Positions 35,630 to 43,320 of a DNA stretch of 64,000 bases are shown here, piece after piece. The notes below the pieces were generated by a model that saw nothing but the letters and a program-made list of their open reading frames with translations, was not told the DNA's origin and ran no database searches. Position 1 is the first letter of the stretch, and every line of letters starts with the position of its first letter. The position numbers were made by a program, and so were the translations under genes. Source of the DNA: Acidobacteriota bacterium (lineage in GTDB: Bacteria > Acidobacteriota > Terriglobia > Bryobacterales > Bryobacteraceae); the NCBI GenBank assembly GCA_947470805.1, contig CANIVU010000018.1, forward strand, positions 25,933 to 89,932, written 5' to 3'.

Positions 35630-35754
35630 GCCCAGGCCTTTCCAAAGAACCAGAACAACGTAATCAAGCTAAACAAATAGACGATCACGACCCCATACAC
35701 CCGCCCCCACGTTCCCAGGAACGGCGGCGGTTCTTCCTGGACAACACGCTTCAC
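35626..35754 (-). CDS. 42-aa single-pass membrane protein coupled to the symporter
   Basis: This short gene reads MKRVVQEEPPPFLGTWGRVY then a hydrophobic segment GVVIVYLFSLITLFWFFGKA and WA. The GTG start (35754-35752) overlaps the TGA of the PIG-L gene, and its own TGA (35628-35626) overlaps the GTG of the symporter, so all three are translationally coupled. The acidic/proline cytoplasmic tail plus one helix suggests an accessory subunit of the transporter. That role is inferred from coupling only; I do not know of a named family. Confidence 0.75.
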   Translation of the reverse strand: MKRVVQEEPPPFLGTWGRVYGVVIVYLFSLITLFWFFGKAWA

Positions 35755-38219
35755 TGCGCCTTCCCCGCGCTCAGGAAATTCGCAAAGATCCGGTACGCCC
35801 CCGGCACGCCCGCCGGCAACTGCCGGAACCAGCTCAACGGCGTAAAAACATACACGCCCTTGCCGTACCGCGTGGTCAGCGTCCCCCCATTCATCGGCTT
35901 CTCTCCCGGATCATGCATCGAAAAGAGTGTTTCATATTTCGGGTCGAACGCGGAAGCAAAATACAACCCTCGCTCCTGCACCCACCCGTCAAAGTCCTTC
36001 GCCGTAATCCGGTTCGGCTTCGTCATCAACGCATGCGTCGCCGCAAACTCCACCTGCGAATCCTCCACCGTCACCCGTCCCTGGCTCAACGTAATCGGGT
36101 ACGGCCCAATCCCCTCCAGTAGCTTCGGATTCCCGCCGAAGAACCCGCCTTCCATCACGTTATACTGCACCACCAGCGTCCCGCCATTCTTCGCATACTC
36201 GTGCAACCGCCGCGCATTGGCCCGTACATCGGCCCGCGTGTTAAACGCCCGCACCCCCGTCACAATCGCGTCGTACCGCGACAAGTCCTCCTGCGCCAGC
36301 GCCTCTTTCGTCAACACCGTCACCGTGCAACCCAACTGCTCCAACGCCCGCGGCACCTCGTCACCGGACCCCATGATGTACCCGACGTTTTTCGACAGCA
36401 CCGCCACATCCACCCGCACCAGCTTCGCCTCCGCCGGCGTAAACGCGGCCTGCGGCGGAATGTGCGGGTACTCCACAGTGGTCATCGTCTGCCCATAAGC
36501 AACACCGCCCACCACCACTTCCGCCCGCAGCGTCGCCGTTTGTTCACCAGCGGGCGGCGTCACCGTGAACGCCAACGTAATCTGCTCCCCCGCGCCCATC
36601 GAAATATCCCGCGAAGCCGGCGCCACCGTCCACCCGGAAGGCGCCACCAGTCGCACCGCGCCCCCCGCCACCGCCTCCATCGCCGTCACCTGCACCGCCA
36701 CCTCCCGCGCCGCCCGGTTCGGAAACAAAATCGCCTTGTCCCCCAACTTCACAACAGCCGGCGGCACCGCCAGTAACGGCCGCGTCAGCTCCCCATAAAT
36801 CCGGTCCACATACTTGTGCTGCACCGGCAGCGTCACCGCCAGCGCCTCGCCCGCCACCGTCAACCGGAACGTCGCCATCAGCGCCGCCGGCCCATCCGGA
36901 GCCGCCAGCACGCGCCGGTCATCAATCGCGTACATCGTGTCGGATTTCGCCTTCGCCAGCCAGTACGGCTGCGTCACCGTCCCCGGCATCGGCAACGGCG
37001 CCACCTCGCTCAACGCCACCCCGCGCGCCAACTCTTTCCCAATCGCAATCTCCCGCCCCCCCGCCGAAACCCCCTCCAGCCGCACCGCCAACGCGCTCCG
37101 GTTCACCGCCGAAAACGCCACGTCAACATTCTTCCCCATCACGCCCTGATACCCCGCCGCCGAAGCGTCCAACGACAACCCCGCCGCCAGCAACACCGCC
37201 TGCTCCAGCTCCGCCCGCTTCTCCTCCACAAATGAACCCGTCAACCCCGCCATCGCCCGCCGCGCCTCCAACAGCACCGGCACAATCTTCTCCGGCGCCC
37301 GGTCGTCCAGCTCCGCCGCGGCCCGCCGCAACAACCCCGAAACTTTCTCCGAACCCGCCACCCGCGCCCAAGAAGTATCAATCCCATCCATCAATCCCGA
37401 AGCCGCCGGCTCCCCCGCCAATACCTGAAAATACTCCCGCATCCGCCCCCGCTCCTGCCGCCAACCCATCGCCTGCGATCGGTGCTGGCTCCGGCTCACG
37501 CCCGCGATCTCCCCAAAGCTATACCCCAACACCGGGTCAAACACGCCCACGTCCAGCGTCAACTTATTCGCCACCGCCTCGGCCTCCTTCGCCATCTGCG
37601 GCGTAAACGAAGGCAGGTTCAACAACAACCGCTTGGCCTGCCAAACAGGCAACCCCATCTCCGGAAACCGCTTCGGATCCGCCGCCGCCGCAAACGCCTC
37701 CCGCCCCAAAATCGAAGAAGCCTGATGCTGCCCGTGCCCATCCCGCGGCGTCCCCGAAAACCGCAACACGATAATGTCCGGCTGAAACTTCCGAATCACA
37801 TAAACCGCATCGCCCAAAACTTTCTCGCGATCCCACTTCTGCAAAGTCTCATCGGCAGTCTTCGTAAACCCAAAATCAATCGCCCGCGAAAAATACTGCT
37901 CAGCCCCATCAATCCGCCGCGCCGCCAGCAACTCCTGCGTGCGAATCAGCCCCATCCACTCGCCCTGCTCACTGCCGATCAGGTTCTGCCCGCCCTCGCC
38001 CCGCGTCAGCGAAAGGTAGGCGGTCTTGTACTGCCACCCCCGCGCCGCGAACGCCAGGAACGCCGTGTTCTCATCGTCCGGGTGCGCCGCTATGTGCAGC
38101 ACCCGCCCCAGCTTGTTCAACCTCTCCACCTGCAACCGCAACCGCGCCGCCCCTGCCAGGTTCGGTTGAGCCACCGCCGCCAACGCGGCCAATGCGAAAA
38201 CAAAAATCCGGGTAACCAT
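35751..38219 (-). CDS. Exported PIG-L (LmbE-like) deacetylase, large form
   Basis: The 822-aa protein has a signal peptide (MVTRIFVFALAALAAVAQP). The PIG-L zinc-deacetylase domain (about 38-290) has IAAHPDDENTA (His46, Asp48, Asp49) and DGHGQHQAS. A long beta-rich middle (about 360-610, NEW3-like) follows, then a C-terminal glutamine-amidotransferase-like alpha/beta domain (about 625-800, GVRAFNTRADVRANARRLHE). It should remove acetyl groups from N-acetylhexosamine-type substrates outside the cytoplasm. The start at 38219 is chosen for the signal peptide; the frame is open 19 codons upstream. First gene of a four-gene operon. Confidence 0.85.
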   Translation of the reverse strand: MVTRIFVFALAALAAVAQPNLAGAARLRLQVERLNKLGRVLHIAAHPDDENTAFLAFAARGWQYKTAYLSLTRGEGGQNLIGSEQGEWMGLIRTQELLAARRIDGAEQYFSRAIDFGFTKTADETLQKWDREKVLGDAVYVIRKFQPDIIVLRFSGTPRDGHGQHQASSILGREAFAAAADPKRFPEMGLPVWQAKRLLLNLPSFTPQMAKEAEAVANKLTLDVGVFDPVLGYSFGEIAGVSRSQHRSQAMGWRQERGRMREYFQVLAGEPAASGLMDGIDTSWARVAGSEKVSGLLRRAAAELDDRAPEKIVPVLLEARRAMAGLTGSFVEEKRAELEQAVLLAAGLSLDASAAGYQGVMGKNVDVAFSAVNRSALAVRLEGVSAGGREIAIGKELARGVALSEVAPLPMPGTVTQPYWLAKAKSDTMYAIDDRRVLAAPDGPAALMATFRLTVAGEALAVTLPVQHKYVDRIYGELTRPLLAVPPAVVKLGDKAILFPNRAAREVAVQVTAMEAVAGGAVRLVAPSGWTVAPASRDISMGAGEQITLAFTVTPPAGEQTATLRAEVVVGGVAYGQTMTTVEYPHIPPQAAFTPAEAKLVRVDVAVLSKNVGYIMGSGDEVPRALEQLGCTVTVLTKEALAQEDLSRYDAIVTGVRAFNTRADVRANARRLHEYAKNGGTLVVQYNVMEGGFFGGNPKLLEGIGPYPITLSQGRVTVEDSQVEFAATHALMTKPNRITAKDFDGWVQERGLYFASAFDPKYETLFSMHDPGEKPMNGGTLTTRYGKGVYVFTPLSWFRQLPAGVPGAYRIFANFLSAGKAQ

Positions 38220-38279
38220 GTTCACAAGAACTAGGATGCACCACAACGCCGCCAGGATGCCCCGGCCCCGCCCCAATCT

Positions 38280-39245
38280 CTACTTCCCCGCCTCCATCAG
38301 AGCCACCGCCTTCTCCAGCGCCTCATTAGGATCCATCTGCCGCCGCACACGGGAATCCAACTGCGCCTTCGCATACTCATACACCGTCATTCCCTTCTCA
38401 CTGGCCGGTTCCCCCTTGTACGGCGCCCCCGCCTCAATCAGCAGCACCACCGACTCCCAGCCATAGCTATCCGCCGCCCACGCCACCGCCCCCACCCCAT
38501 CCATCCGCGCCTGCAAATTCGCCCCATGCGCCAGCGCCAGCTTCACGCAATCGGTATGATGGTCCCCGCCAAACCACCGCCACCACAACGGTTCCCCTTT
38601 GGAAATCTCGTAATTCACATCCGCCCCCGCCTCCAGCATCAATTTCACAACATCCGCCCCGCTCCCTAGCACCGCCGACAACGGCATACCCGCCGGCACA
38701 TTCGGATTCGCCCCTGCCTTCAGCATCGCCTCCAGAATCTCGTTGTCTGCCTCATACGCCCACTCCTTCCCGCGCTTCACGGCAAAGTAGAACAACGTCG
38801 TATCCCCATACATCTTGTTCAAATCCCCCACCGCCGGCAGCAGCGCCTTCACCTTCTCCACATCGTGCGCCGCCACGGCTTTTAGAAACTCCACCTGCGC
38901 CGGCTCCGGAAAAATGTCCACGCCGCTCTCCGCCCGCAAACTCCGCTCGGCGTCCTTCCGCGCCTTCATCGGCTCGGCTACCAGCACCTCCGACGTAATC
39001 CCCGCCACCGCCAGAAACCCAATCCCCGCCGCCGTCAGGCACATCATCCGCAGCGCCTCGCTGCTCGTAACCTGGAACACCACGCCCATCCCCAGCATAA
39101 AGAACATCGGAAATACCACCAGCCACGCCCCCACCGCGCCCCCGTTCGGTCCGCTGGTAATCCCGTACTTCAACACCGCAAAGATCCCCAGAAAACTCAG
39201 TCCCAGAAGTACCCAGAAAGCCGCCGTCATCGTGTTTGCACTCAT
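38280..39245 (-). CDS. Ankyrin-repeat membrane protein, paralogue 1
   Basis: The 321-aa protein has three N-terminal hydrophobic segments (FWVLLGLSFLGIFAVLKYG; AWLVVFPMFFMLGMGVVFQV; CLTAAGIGFLAVAGITSEVL), then a cytoplasmic or periplasmic ankyrin region (about 120-300): AVAAHDVEKVKALLPAVGDL, EAMLKAGANPNVPAGMPLSA, MLEAGADVNYEISKGEPLWW. It is the most complete of three adjacent relatives on the minus strand. The ankyrins probably bind a protein partner; the function is unknown. Homologous segments and shared intergenic sequence show tandem duplication. Confidence 0.8.
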   Translation of the reverse strand: MSANTMTAAFWVLLGLSFLGIFAVLKYGITSGPNGGAVGAWLVVFPMFFMLGMGVVFQVTSSEALRMMCLTAAGIGFLAVAGITSEVLVAEPMKARKDAERSLRAESGVDIFPEPAQVEFLKAVAAHDVEKVKALLPAVGDLNKMYGDTTLFYFAVKRGKEWAYEADNEILEAMLKAGANPNVPAGMPLSAVLGSGADVVKLMLEAGADVNYEISKGEPLWWRWFGGDHHTDCVKLALAHGANLQARMDGVGAVAWAADSYGWESVVLLIEAGAPYKGEPASEKGMTVYEYAKAQLDSRVRRQMDPNEALEKAVALMEAGK

Positions 39246-39278
39246 ACACCAAACAGCGCAACCGCCCCGCCAGAATCC

Positions 39279-39983
39279 TCAAAAATACTTCGACACCACC
39301 GTCCGCAACGCCTCCGGCGCCTCCCGCCCTTCGTACTTCGCCAGCGCCGCCCGCGCCTTCGCCGGCACATCGTCCTCCAGCCACAACGCCCCCGCCTCCA
39401 ACAGCACCAGCGCCGTCGCCCAGCTCTCCTCCGACACCGCCTCGGCCACCGCCGTCGGCCCGCCCGTGCGGACATTCAAACTAGCCCGATGCGCGATAAA
39501 CAGCCGCAACAGCTCCACCTGCTCCCGCCCCTGCCCATCCCGCCGCACCCACCGCCGCCACGGAGGCAGCCCGGCAAACTCCCGCTCATCCGGATCAGCG
39601 CCCGCCTCCAGCAATAGCCGGTTCATCTCCAACCCCTTCGTCGCTATCGCCGCCAGCGCACGGCCCTTCGGATACCGGGGAAATCCGCCCGCCTGCAACA
39701 ACGCCTTCACCATCTCCAGCCTCTCCGGCGATGCCGGCCCGCCGCCCTGTTCTAACGCAAAAGTAAACAGCGTCGTATTCCCCCGTAAATCATTCAGGTT
39801 TTGATACGTCGCCCGCGGCAACAACGCCTTCACCCGCGGCAAATCGAAGGCCACAATCGCCGCCGCCAGCTCCGCCTCAAACGGATCGGTAAACGCCGCA
39901 ATCCCCCGTTCCTTTTGCGCCTGCCCCGGCAAAAGCAGCCACACGCCCGCCACCGCCAGCGCAACAACAGCCAACCACTTCAC
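39279..39983 (-). CDS. Ankyrin-repeat protein, paralogue 2
   Basis: The 234-aa protein has one N-terminal hydrophobic segment (MKWLAVVALAVAGVWLLLPG) and an ankyrin region aligned to its neighbours: AAIVAFDLPRVKALLPRATY, VKALLQAGGFPRYPKGRALA, LLLEAGADPDEREFAGLPPW, TALVLLEAGALWLEDDVPAK. The signature 'G-x-PPWRRWVRRDGQ' matches WTWIHRDGH and WWRWFGGDHH in the other two. Its ATG (39983) overlaps the TGA of paralogue 3 (ATGA). Confidence 0.8.
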   Translation of the reverse strand: MKWLAVVALAVAGVWLLLPGQAQKERGIAAFTDPFEAELAAAIVAFDLPRVKALLPRATYQNLNDLRGNTTLFTFALEQGGGPASPERLEMVKALLQAGGFPRYPKGRALAAIATKGLEMNRLLLEAGADPDEREFAGLPPWRRWVRRDGQGREQVELLRLFIAHRASLNVRTGGPTAVAEAVSEESWATALVLLEAGALWLEDDVPAKARAALAKYEGREAPEALRTVVSKYF

Positions 39984-40784
39984 CGCGCTTCCTCAATCAT
40001 CACCTTCAAATTCCCCAGCGCCTCCGGCACCGCCTGCTTCCCATAGGCAATCCGTTCCACCGCGGCCTTCACGTCCTTCGCCGATTCCCCCTGCCACTCC
40101 GCCCCCGCCTCCAACAACAGCACCGCCGTCTGCCAGCACTCCCGCCGCACCGCCACCGCCACCGGCCCCTCCCCGCGCGCCCGCTTCTTCACATCCACGC
40201 CCCGCGCCAACAACAACCGCACAATCTCCACGTCCTCCACCCGGTGGCCGTCCCGATGAATCCACGTCCACCACGCCGGCGCTTGGCCCGCCTCGGCGTA
40301 ATTCGCATCCACTCCCGCCGCCAGAATCGCCTCCAACATCTCCTGCCGCCGCATCCCATCCCCCTCCGGCCCCGCCAGAAACCGCGATGCCTCGGCATAA
40401 AACCGGTTCACATCCCCAGCCCCCGGAGCCAACTGCCGCCCCCCCCCCCACATTCCCCATCCGCAGCGCCACCGCCAACCGGTCCACCGGCCCCTCCGCC
40501 CGCTCCCGCGTCTGTTCCGTCAGCACCGTAACCACCGGTGTCGCCACCGCCAGCAGCAACATGACCACCATCAGAAACGACGCCAATCGCGCCGTCTCCC
40601 CCTTCGCCATTGCAAACACTCCCGCCGCCACTCCCAGAACCCCCAGCGGCACCAACAGGGCAATCAGCCCAAGATCCGACCACGGCGACCCGCTCCGCCA
40701 CACCGTCACCAGCAAGTAAAGAAATGCCGCTTCACCCAGCCCAAAGGCCGTCCAGAATACACTTCCCATCACCGCCTGGTTCAT
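39980..40784 (-). pseudogene. Ankyrin-repeat membrane protein, paralogue 3, frameshifted at a G11 tract
   Basis: The first frame (from ATG 40784, with GGAGAGGGA upstream) encodes three membrane segments and LAVALRMGNV. A run of 11 G on the minus strand (40439-40449) then throws the frame into low-complexity sequence. The ankyrin part (RQLAPGAGDVNRFYAEASRF onwards, to the stop at 39980) is in the frame that a run of 10 G would give. The joined protein would be about 267 aa, aligning end to end with paralogue 1. Possible reasons are a real frameshift, phase variation by slippage, or a homopolymer sequencing error. Confidence 0.75.
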
Positions 40785-40844
40785 TGGATAAGTCCCTCTC
40801 CAATTCCAACCAGCGCAACCGCCCCGCCAAACTTCTCAAAAAAA

Positions 40845-41381
40845 CTACGCCCCCGCCGCCCGCCCCAACGGGACTTTCGCAAACGAACACACCGTCACAT
40901 ACCGCCCGCCCCGCACAATCTCCAACACCCGTCTCCGCTCCGTAACCGGCACCACCACTAACCGCGCCGTCCCGCTACCTGCATCCAAATACCGCCCCGC
41001 CGCCCACGTGAAAAACGGAAAACACCGCGACTCCCACGCCACCATCACCCACTCCCCCACCGCCACCGGGTATGGCGATTCCGCGCGCACATCCTCCGCC
41101 GTCCACCAGATCCGCCACGGCCCCTCCGCCGTCGCCGCCTCATCAATCGCCGTCCCCTCGCCCCGCGCCATCGCTGCCTCAAACTCCGCCAGCGCCATCA
41201 CCCGTCCCGCCATCGAAGCAACGAACGCACGCTCCCGCCGCCGCGCCAGCGGCGCCGCCAGCCATCGCCCCATGTCCATCACCACCAGCAGCGGGATCGA
41301 CAGCGGTAGCAGCAGCGCCGAAACAAACCAGTTCGGCGCCGCCAAAGTCGAACTACTCTTCTTTGTGGATCTGTTGGGCAA
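40845..41381 (-). CDS. Membrane-anchored protein of unknown function at the head of the ankyrin cluster
   Basis: The 178-aa protein has one hydrophobic segment (FVSALLLPLSIPLLVVMDMG) followed by a basic stretch and a soluble domain: AEGPWRIWWTAEDVRAESPY, VMVAWESRCFPFFTWAAGRY and VTERRRVLEIVRGGRYVTVC. I do not recognise the family. It overlaps the end of the bacterioferritin gene by 29 bp and lies 60 bp upstream of the ankyrin paralogues on the same strand. An initial ATG inside bfr or an internal start are both possible. Confidence 0.6.
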   Translation of the reverse strand: MPNRSTKKSSSTLAAPNWFVSALLLPLSIPLLVVMDMGRWLAAPLARRRERAFVASMAGRVMALAEFEAAMARGEGTAIDEAATAEGPWRIWWTAEDVRAESPYPVAVGEWVMVAWESRCFPFFTWAAGRYLDAGSGTARLVVVPVTERRRVLEIVRGGRYVTVCSFAKVPLGRAAGA

Positions 41382-41829
41382 GGTAGTTTCCTTCCCCGAC
41401 TTCCGACATCATGTGGAGCTGCGCCTCCAACCAGTCCACGTGGTGTTCTTCGTCCACCAAAATCTTCTCAAACAGATCCCGAGACCCGTTGTCATGCGCC
41501 GCCGTCGCGCACGCAATCGCTTTGTTCAACCGCGGAACGGCCTGCAATTCCAGGTTCAAATCGTTCTGAAACTGCTCTTTCACCGTCTTGCCGATCGCCA
41601 GCGGAAACAGCTCGTGCATCGTCGGCGTCCCGTCCAAATACAGGATCCGCTCAATCAACGCCTCGGCATGCCGCATCTCGTCAATCGACTCTTTGCGCGT
41701 GTAATTCGCCAGCTTCTGGTAACCCCAGTTCTCCATCATCTCCGCGTGCAGGAAGTACTGGTTGATCGCCGTCAACTCCGCCTTCAAACACTCATTCAGG
41801 TACGCGATTACTTCGTCGTTGCCACGCAT
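41353..41829 (-). CDS. bfr: Bacterioferritin
   Basis: The 158-aa protein is a canonical bacterioferritin that stores iron in a 24-mer. All ferroxidase ligands are at their standard positions: Glu18, Glu51, His54, Glu94, Glu127 and His130. The haem-ligand Met52 is also present (SIDEMRHAEALIERILYLDG). Length is normal. TACAAT ends 6 nt before the ATG and no Shine-Dalgarno is seen, so the mRNA is probably leaderless. It is divergent from the NtrC-type regulator. The following gene overlaps its 3' end. Confidence 0.96.
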   Translation of the reverse strand: MRGNDEVIAYLNECLKAELTAINQYFLHAEMMENWGYQKLANYTRKESIDEMRHAEALIERILYLDGTPTMHELFPLAIGKTVKEQFQNDLNLELQAVPRLNKAIACATAAHDNGSRDLFEKILVDEEHHVDWLEAQLHMMSEVGEGNYLAQQIHKEE

Positions 41830-41835
41830 ACTGCG

Positions 41836-41841
41836 ATTGTA
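41836..41841 (-). promoter_or_regulatory. -10 element TACAAT of a predicted leaderless bfr promoter
   Basis: On the minus strand TACAAT, close to the sigma-70 consensus, ends 6 nt before the bfr ATG at 41829. Confidence 0.55.
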
Positions 41842-41870
41842 TCAGCGCCAGCCGTGGCAAACTGGAGTCG

Positions 41871-43283
41871 ATGGCAGTAACCGCAATTCTACCGAGCGCC
41901 CGCATTCTGATCGCCGATGACGAGGAGGCCCAGCGCATGGGCCTCGCCAGTATGCTCCGCGGCTGGGGCTTCGCCGCCGATACCGCCGCCGACGGCCAGG
42001 AAGCCCTTGAGAAGCTCATGTCGGAGCCCTTCTCCGTCCTCATCACCGATCTCAAAATGCCCCGCATGGACGGCTTTGAACTCCTCCGCCGCCTCCCGGC
42101 CGAGAACATCCAGGTCCCCGCCATCGTCCTCACCGCCTTCGGCAATATCGAAACCGCCGTCAGCACCATGCACGAGCTCGGCGCCTTCTGGTTCCTCGAA
42201 AAACCCATCCAGCCCTCCGTCCTCCGCGTGCTCCTCGAACGCGCCATCACCCAGGCCCGCCTCACCGAAGAGACCCAGCGCCTCCAGCGCCAACTCAGCC
42301 AAACCGGCTCCATGGGCCAGATGGCCGGCGCCAGCGCTAACATGCGCCAGATCTTCTCTCTCGTCGAACAGGTCGCCCCGTCCAAAGCCGCCGTCCTCAT
42401 CACCGGCGAATCCGGCACCGGCAAGGAACTGGTCGCCCGCGCCCTTCACTCGCTTTCCCCTCGCGCCAACGGCCCCTTCGTCGCCCTCAACTGCGCGGCC
42501 ATGCCCGAATCGCTCATCGAAAGTGAACTCTTCGGTCACGAAAAAGGCGCCTTCACCGGCGCCGTCGAACGCCGCGCCGGCTGCTTCGAACTCGCCCAGC
42601 ACGGCACGCTCCTGCTCGATGAAATCGGCGACATGCCGCTCAACACGCAGGCAAAACTCCTCCGCGTGTTGGAAGACTCCCGCGTCCGCCGCCTCGGCGG
42701 CCGGACGGAGACCGTGGTCGACGTCCGCGTCGTCGCCTCGACGAACAAGAATCTACCCGAAGCCATCCGCGCCAACCAGTTCCGCGAGGATCTCTTCTAC
42801 CGCCTCAACGTCTTCGAAATTCTCCTCCCCCCGCTCCGCGACCGGCTCGACGACGTCCCCGTCCTCGCCCGCGCCCTGCTCGAAGACCTCAACCGCAAGC
42901 ACGGCACCCAGGTCATCGATATCGCCCCCGACGCCATGGATCTGCTCCGCCATCACCGCTGGCCCGGGAACGTCCGCGAACTCCGCAACGCCCTCGAACG
43001 CGCGGTCATCCTCGCCGCCGATGGCATCGTCCTCGCCCGCCATCTGCCGCCGTCGGTCGTCCCCGCCGCCGTCCGCGAAGCCGTCGTCACGGAATCGGCC
43101 TCGGAAGAGTTTCTCGTCCTCCCCTCCGGAACAACGATTGACGACGCCGAACGCGCCCTCGTCAAGCGAACCCTGATCCTGACCAAAGGCAACAAGACCC
43201 GCGCCGCCGAAGTCCTCGGCATCAGCCTGAAGACCCTGTTCAACAAACTGAAGGGCTACGGCGAAGCCGAACAGGAGGGCTAA
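41871..43283 (+). CDS. Sigma-54-dependent response regulator (NtrC family)
   Basis: The 470-aa protein has a receiver domain (about 10-125; phosphoacceptor Asp60 in LITDLKMPRMDG, Lys111 in FLEKPIQP). The AAA+ domain (about 150-380) has Walker A GESGTGKE (179-186), the sigma-54 contact loop GAFTGA (226-231) and Walker B LLLDEIGD. A Fis-type helix-turn-helix closes it (about 430-465, NKTRAAEVLGISLKTLFNKL). It activates sigma-54 promoters after phosphorylation by the kinase encoded 37 bp downstream. GGAG lies 3 nt upstream of the ATG. Confidence 0.95.
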   Translation: MAVTAILPSARILIADDEEAQRMGLASMLRGWGFAADTAADGQEALEKLMSEPFSVLITDLKMPRMDGFELLRRLPAENIQVPAIVLTAFGNIETAVSTMHELGAFWFLEKPIQPSVLRVLLERAITQARLTEETQRLQRQLSQTGSMGQMAGASANMRQIFSLVEQVAPSKAAVLITGESGTGKELVARALHSLSPRANGPFVALNCAAMPESLIESELFGHEKGAFTGAVERRAGCFELAQHGTLLLDEIGDMPLNTQAKLLRVLEDSRVRRLGGRTETVVDVRVVASTNKNLPEAIRANQFREDLFYRLNVFEILLPPLRDRLDDVPVLARALLEDLNRKHGTQVIDIAPDAMDLLRHHRWPGNVRELRNALERAVILAADGIVLARHLPPSVVPAAVREAVVTESASEEFLVLPSGTTIDDAERALVKRTLILTKGNKTRAAEVLGISLKTLFNKLKGYGEAEQEG

Positions 43284-43320
43284 AGTTTGGAACCCTACTT
43301 GCTCTAAAGGCCGATACGCA

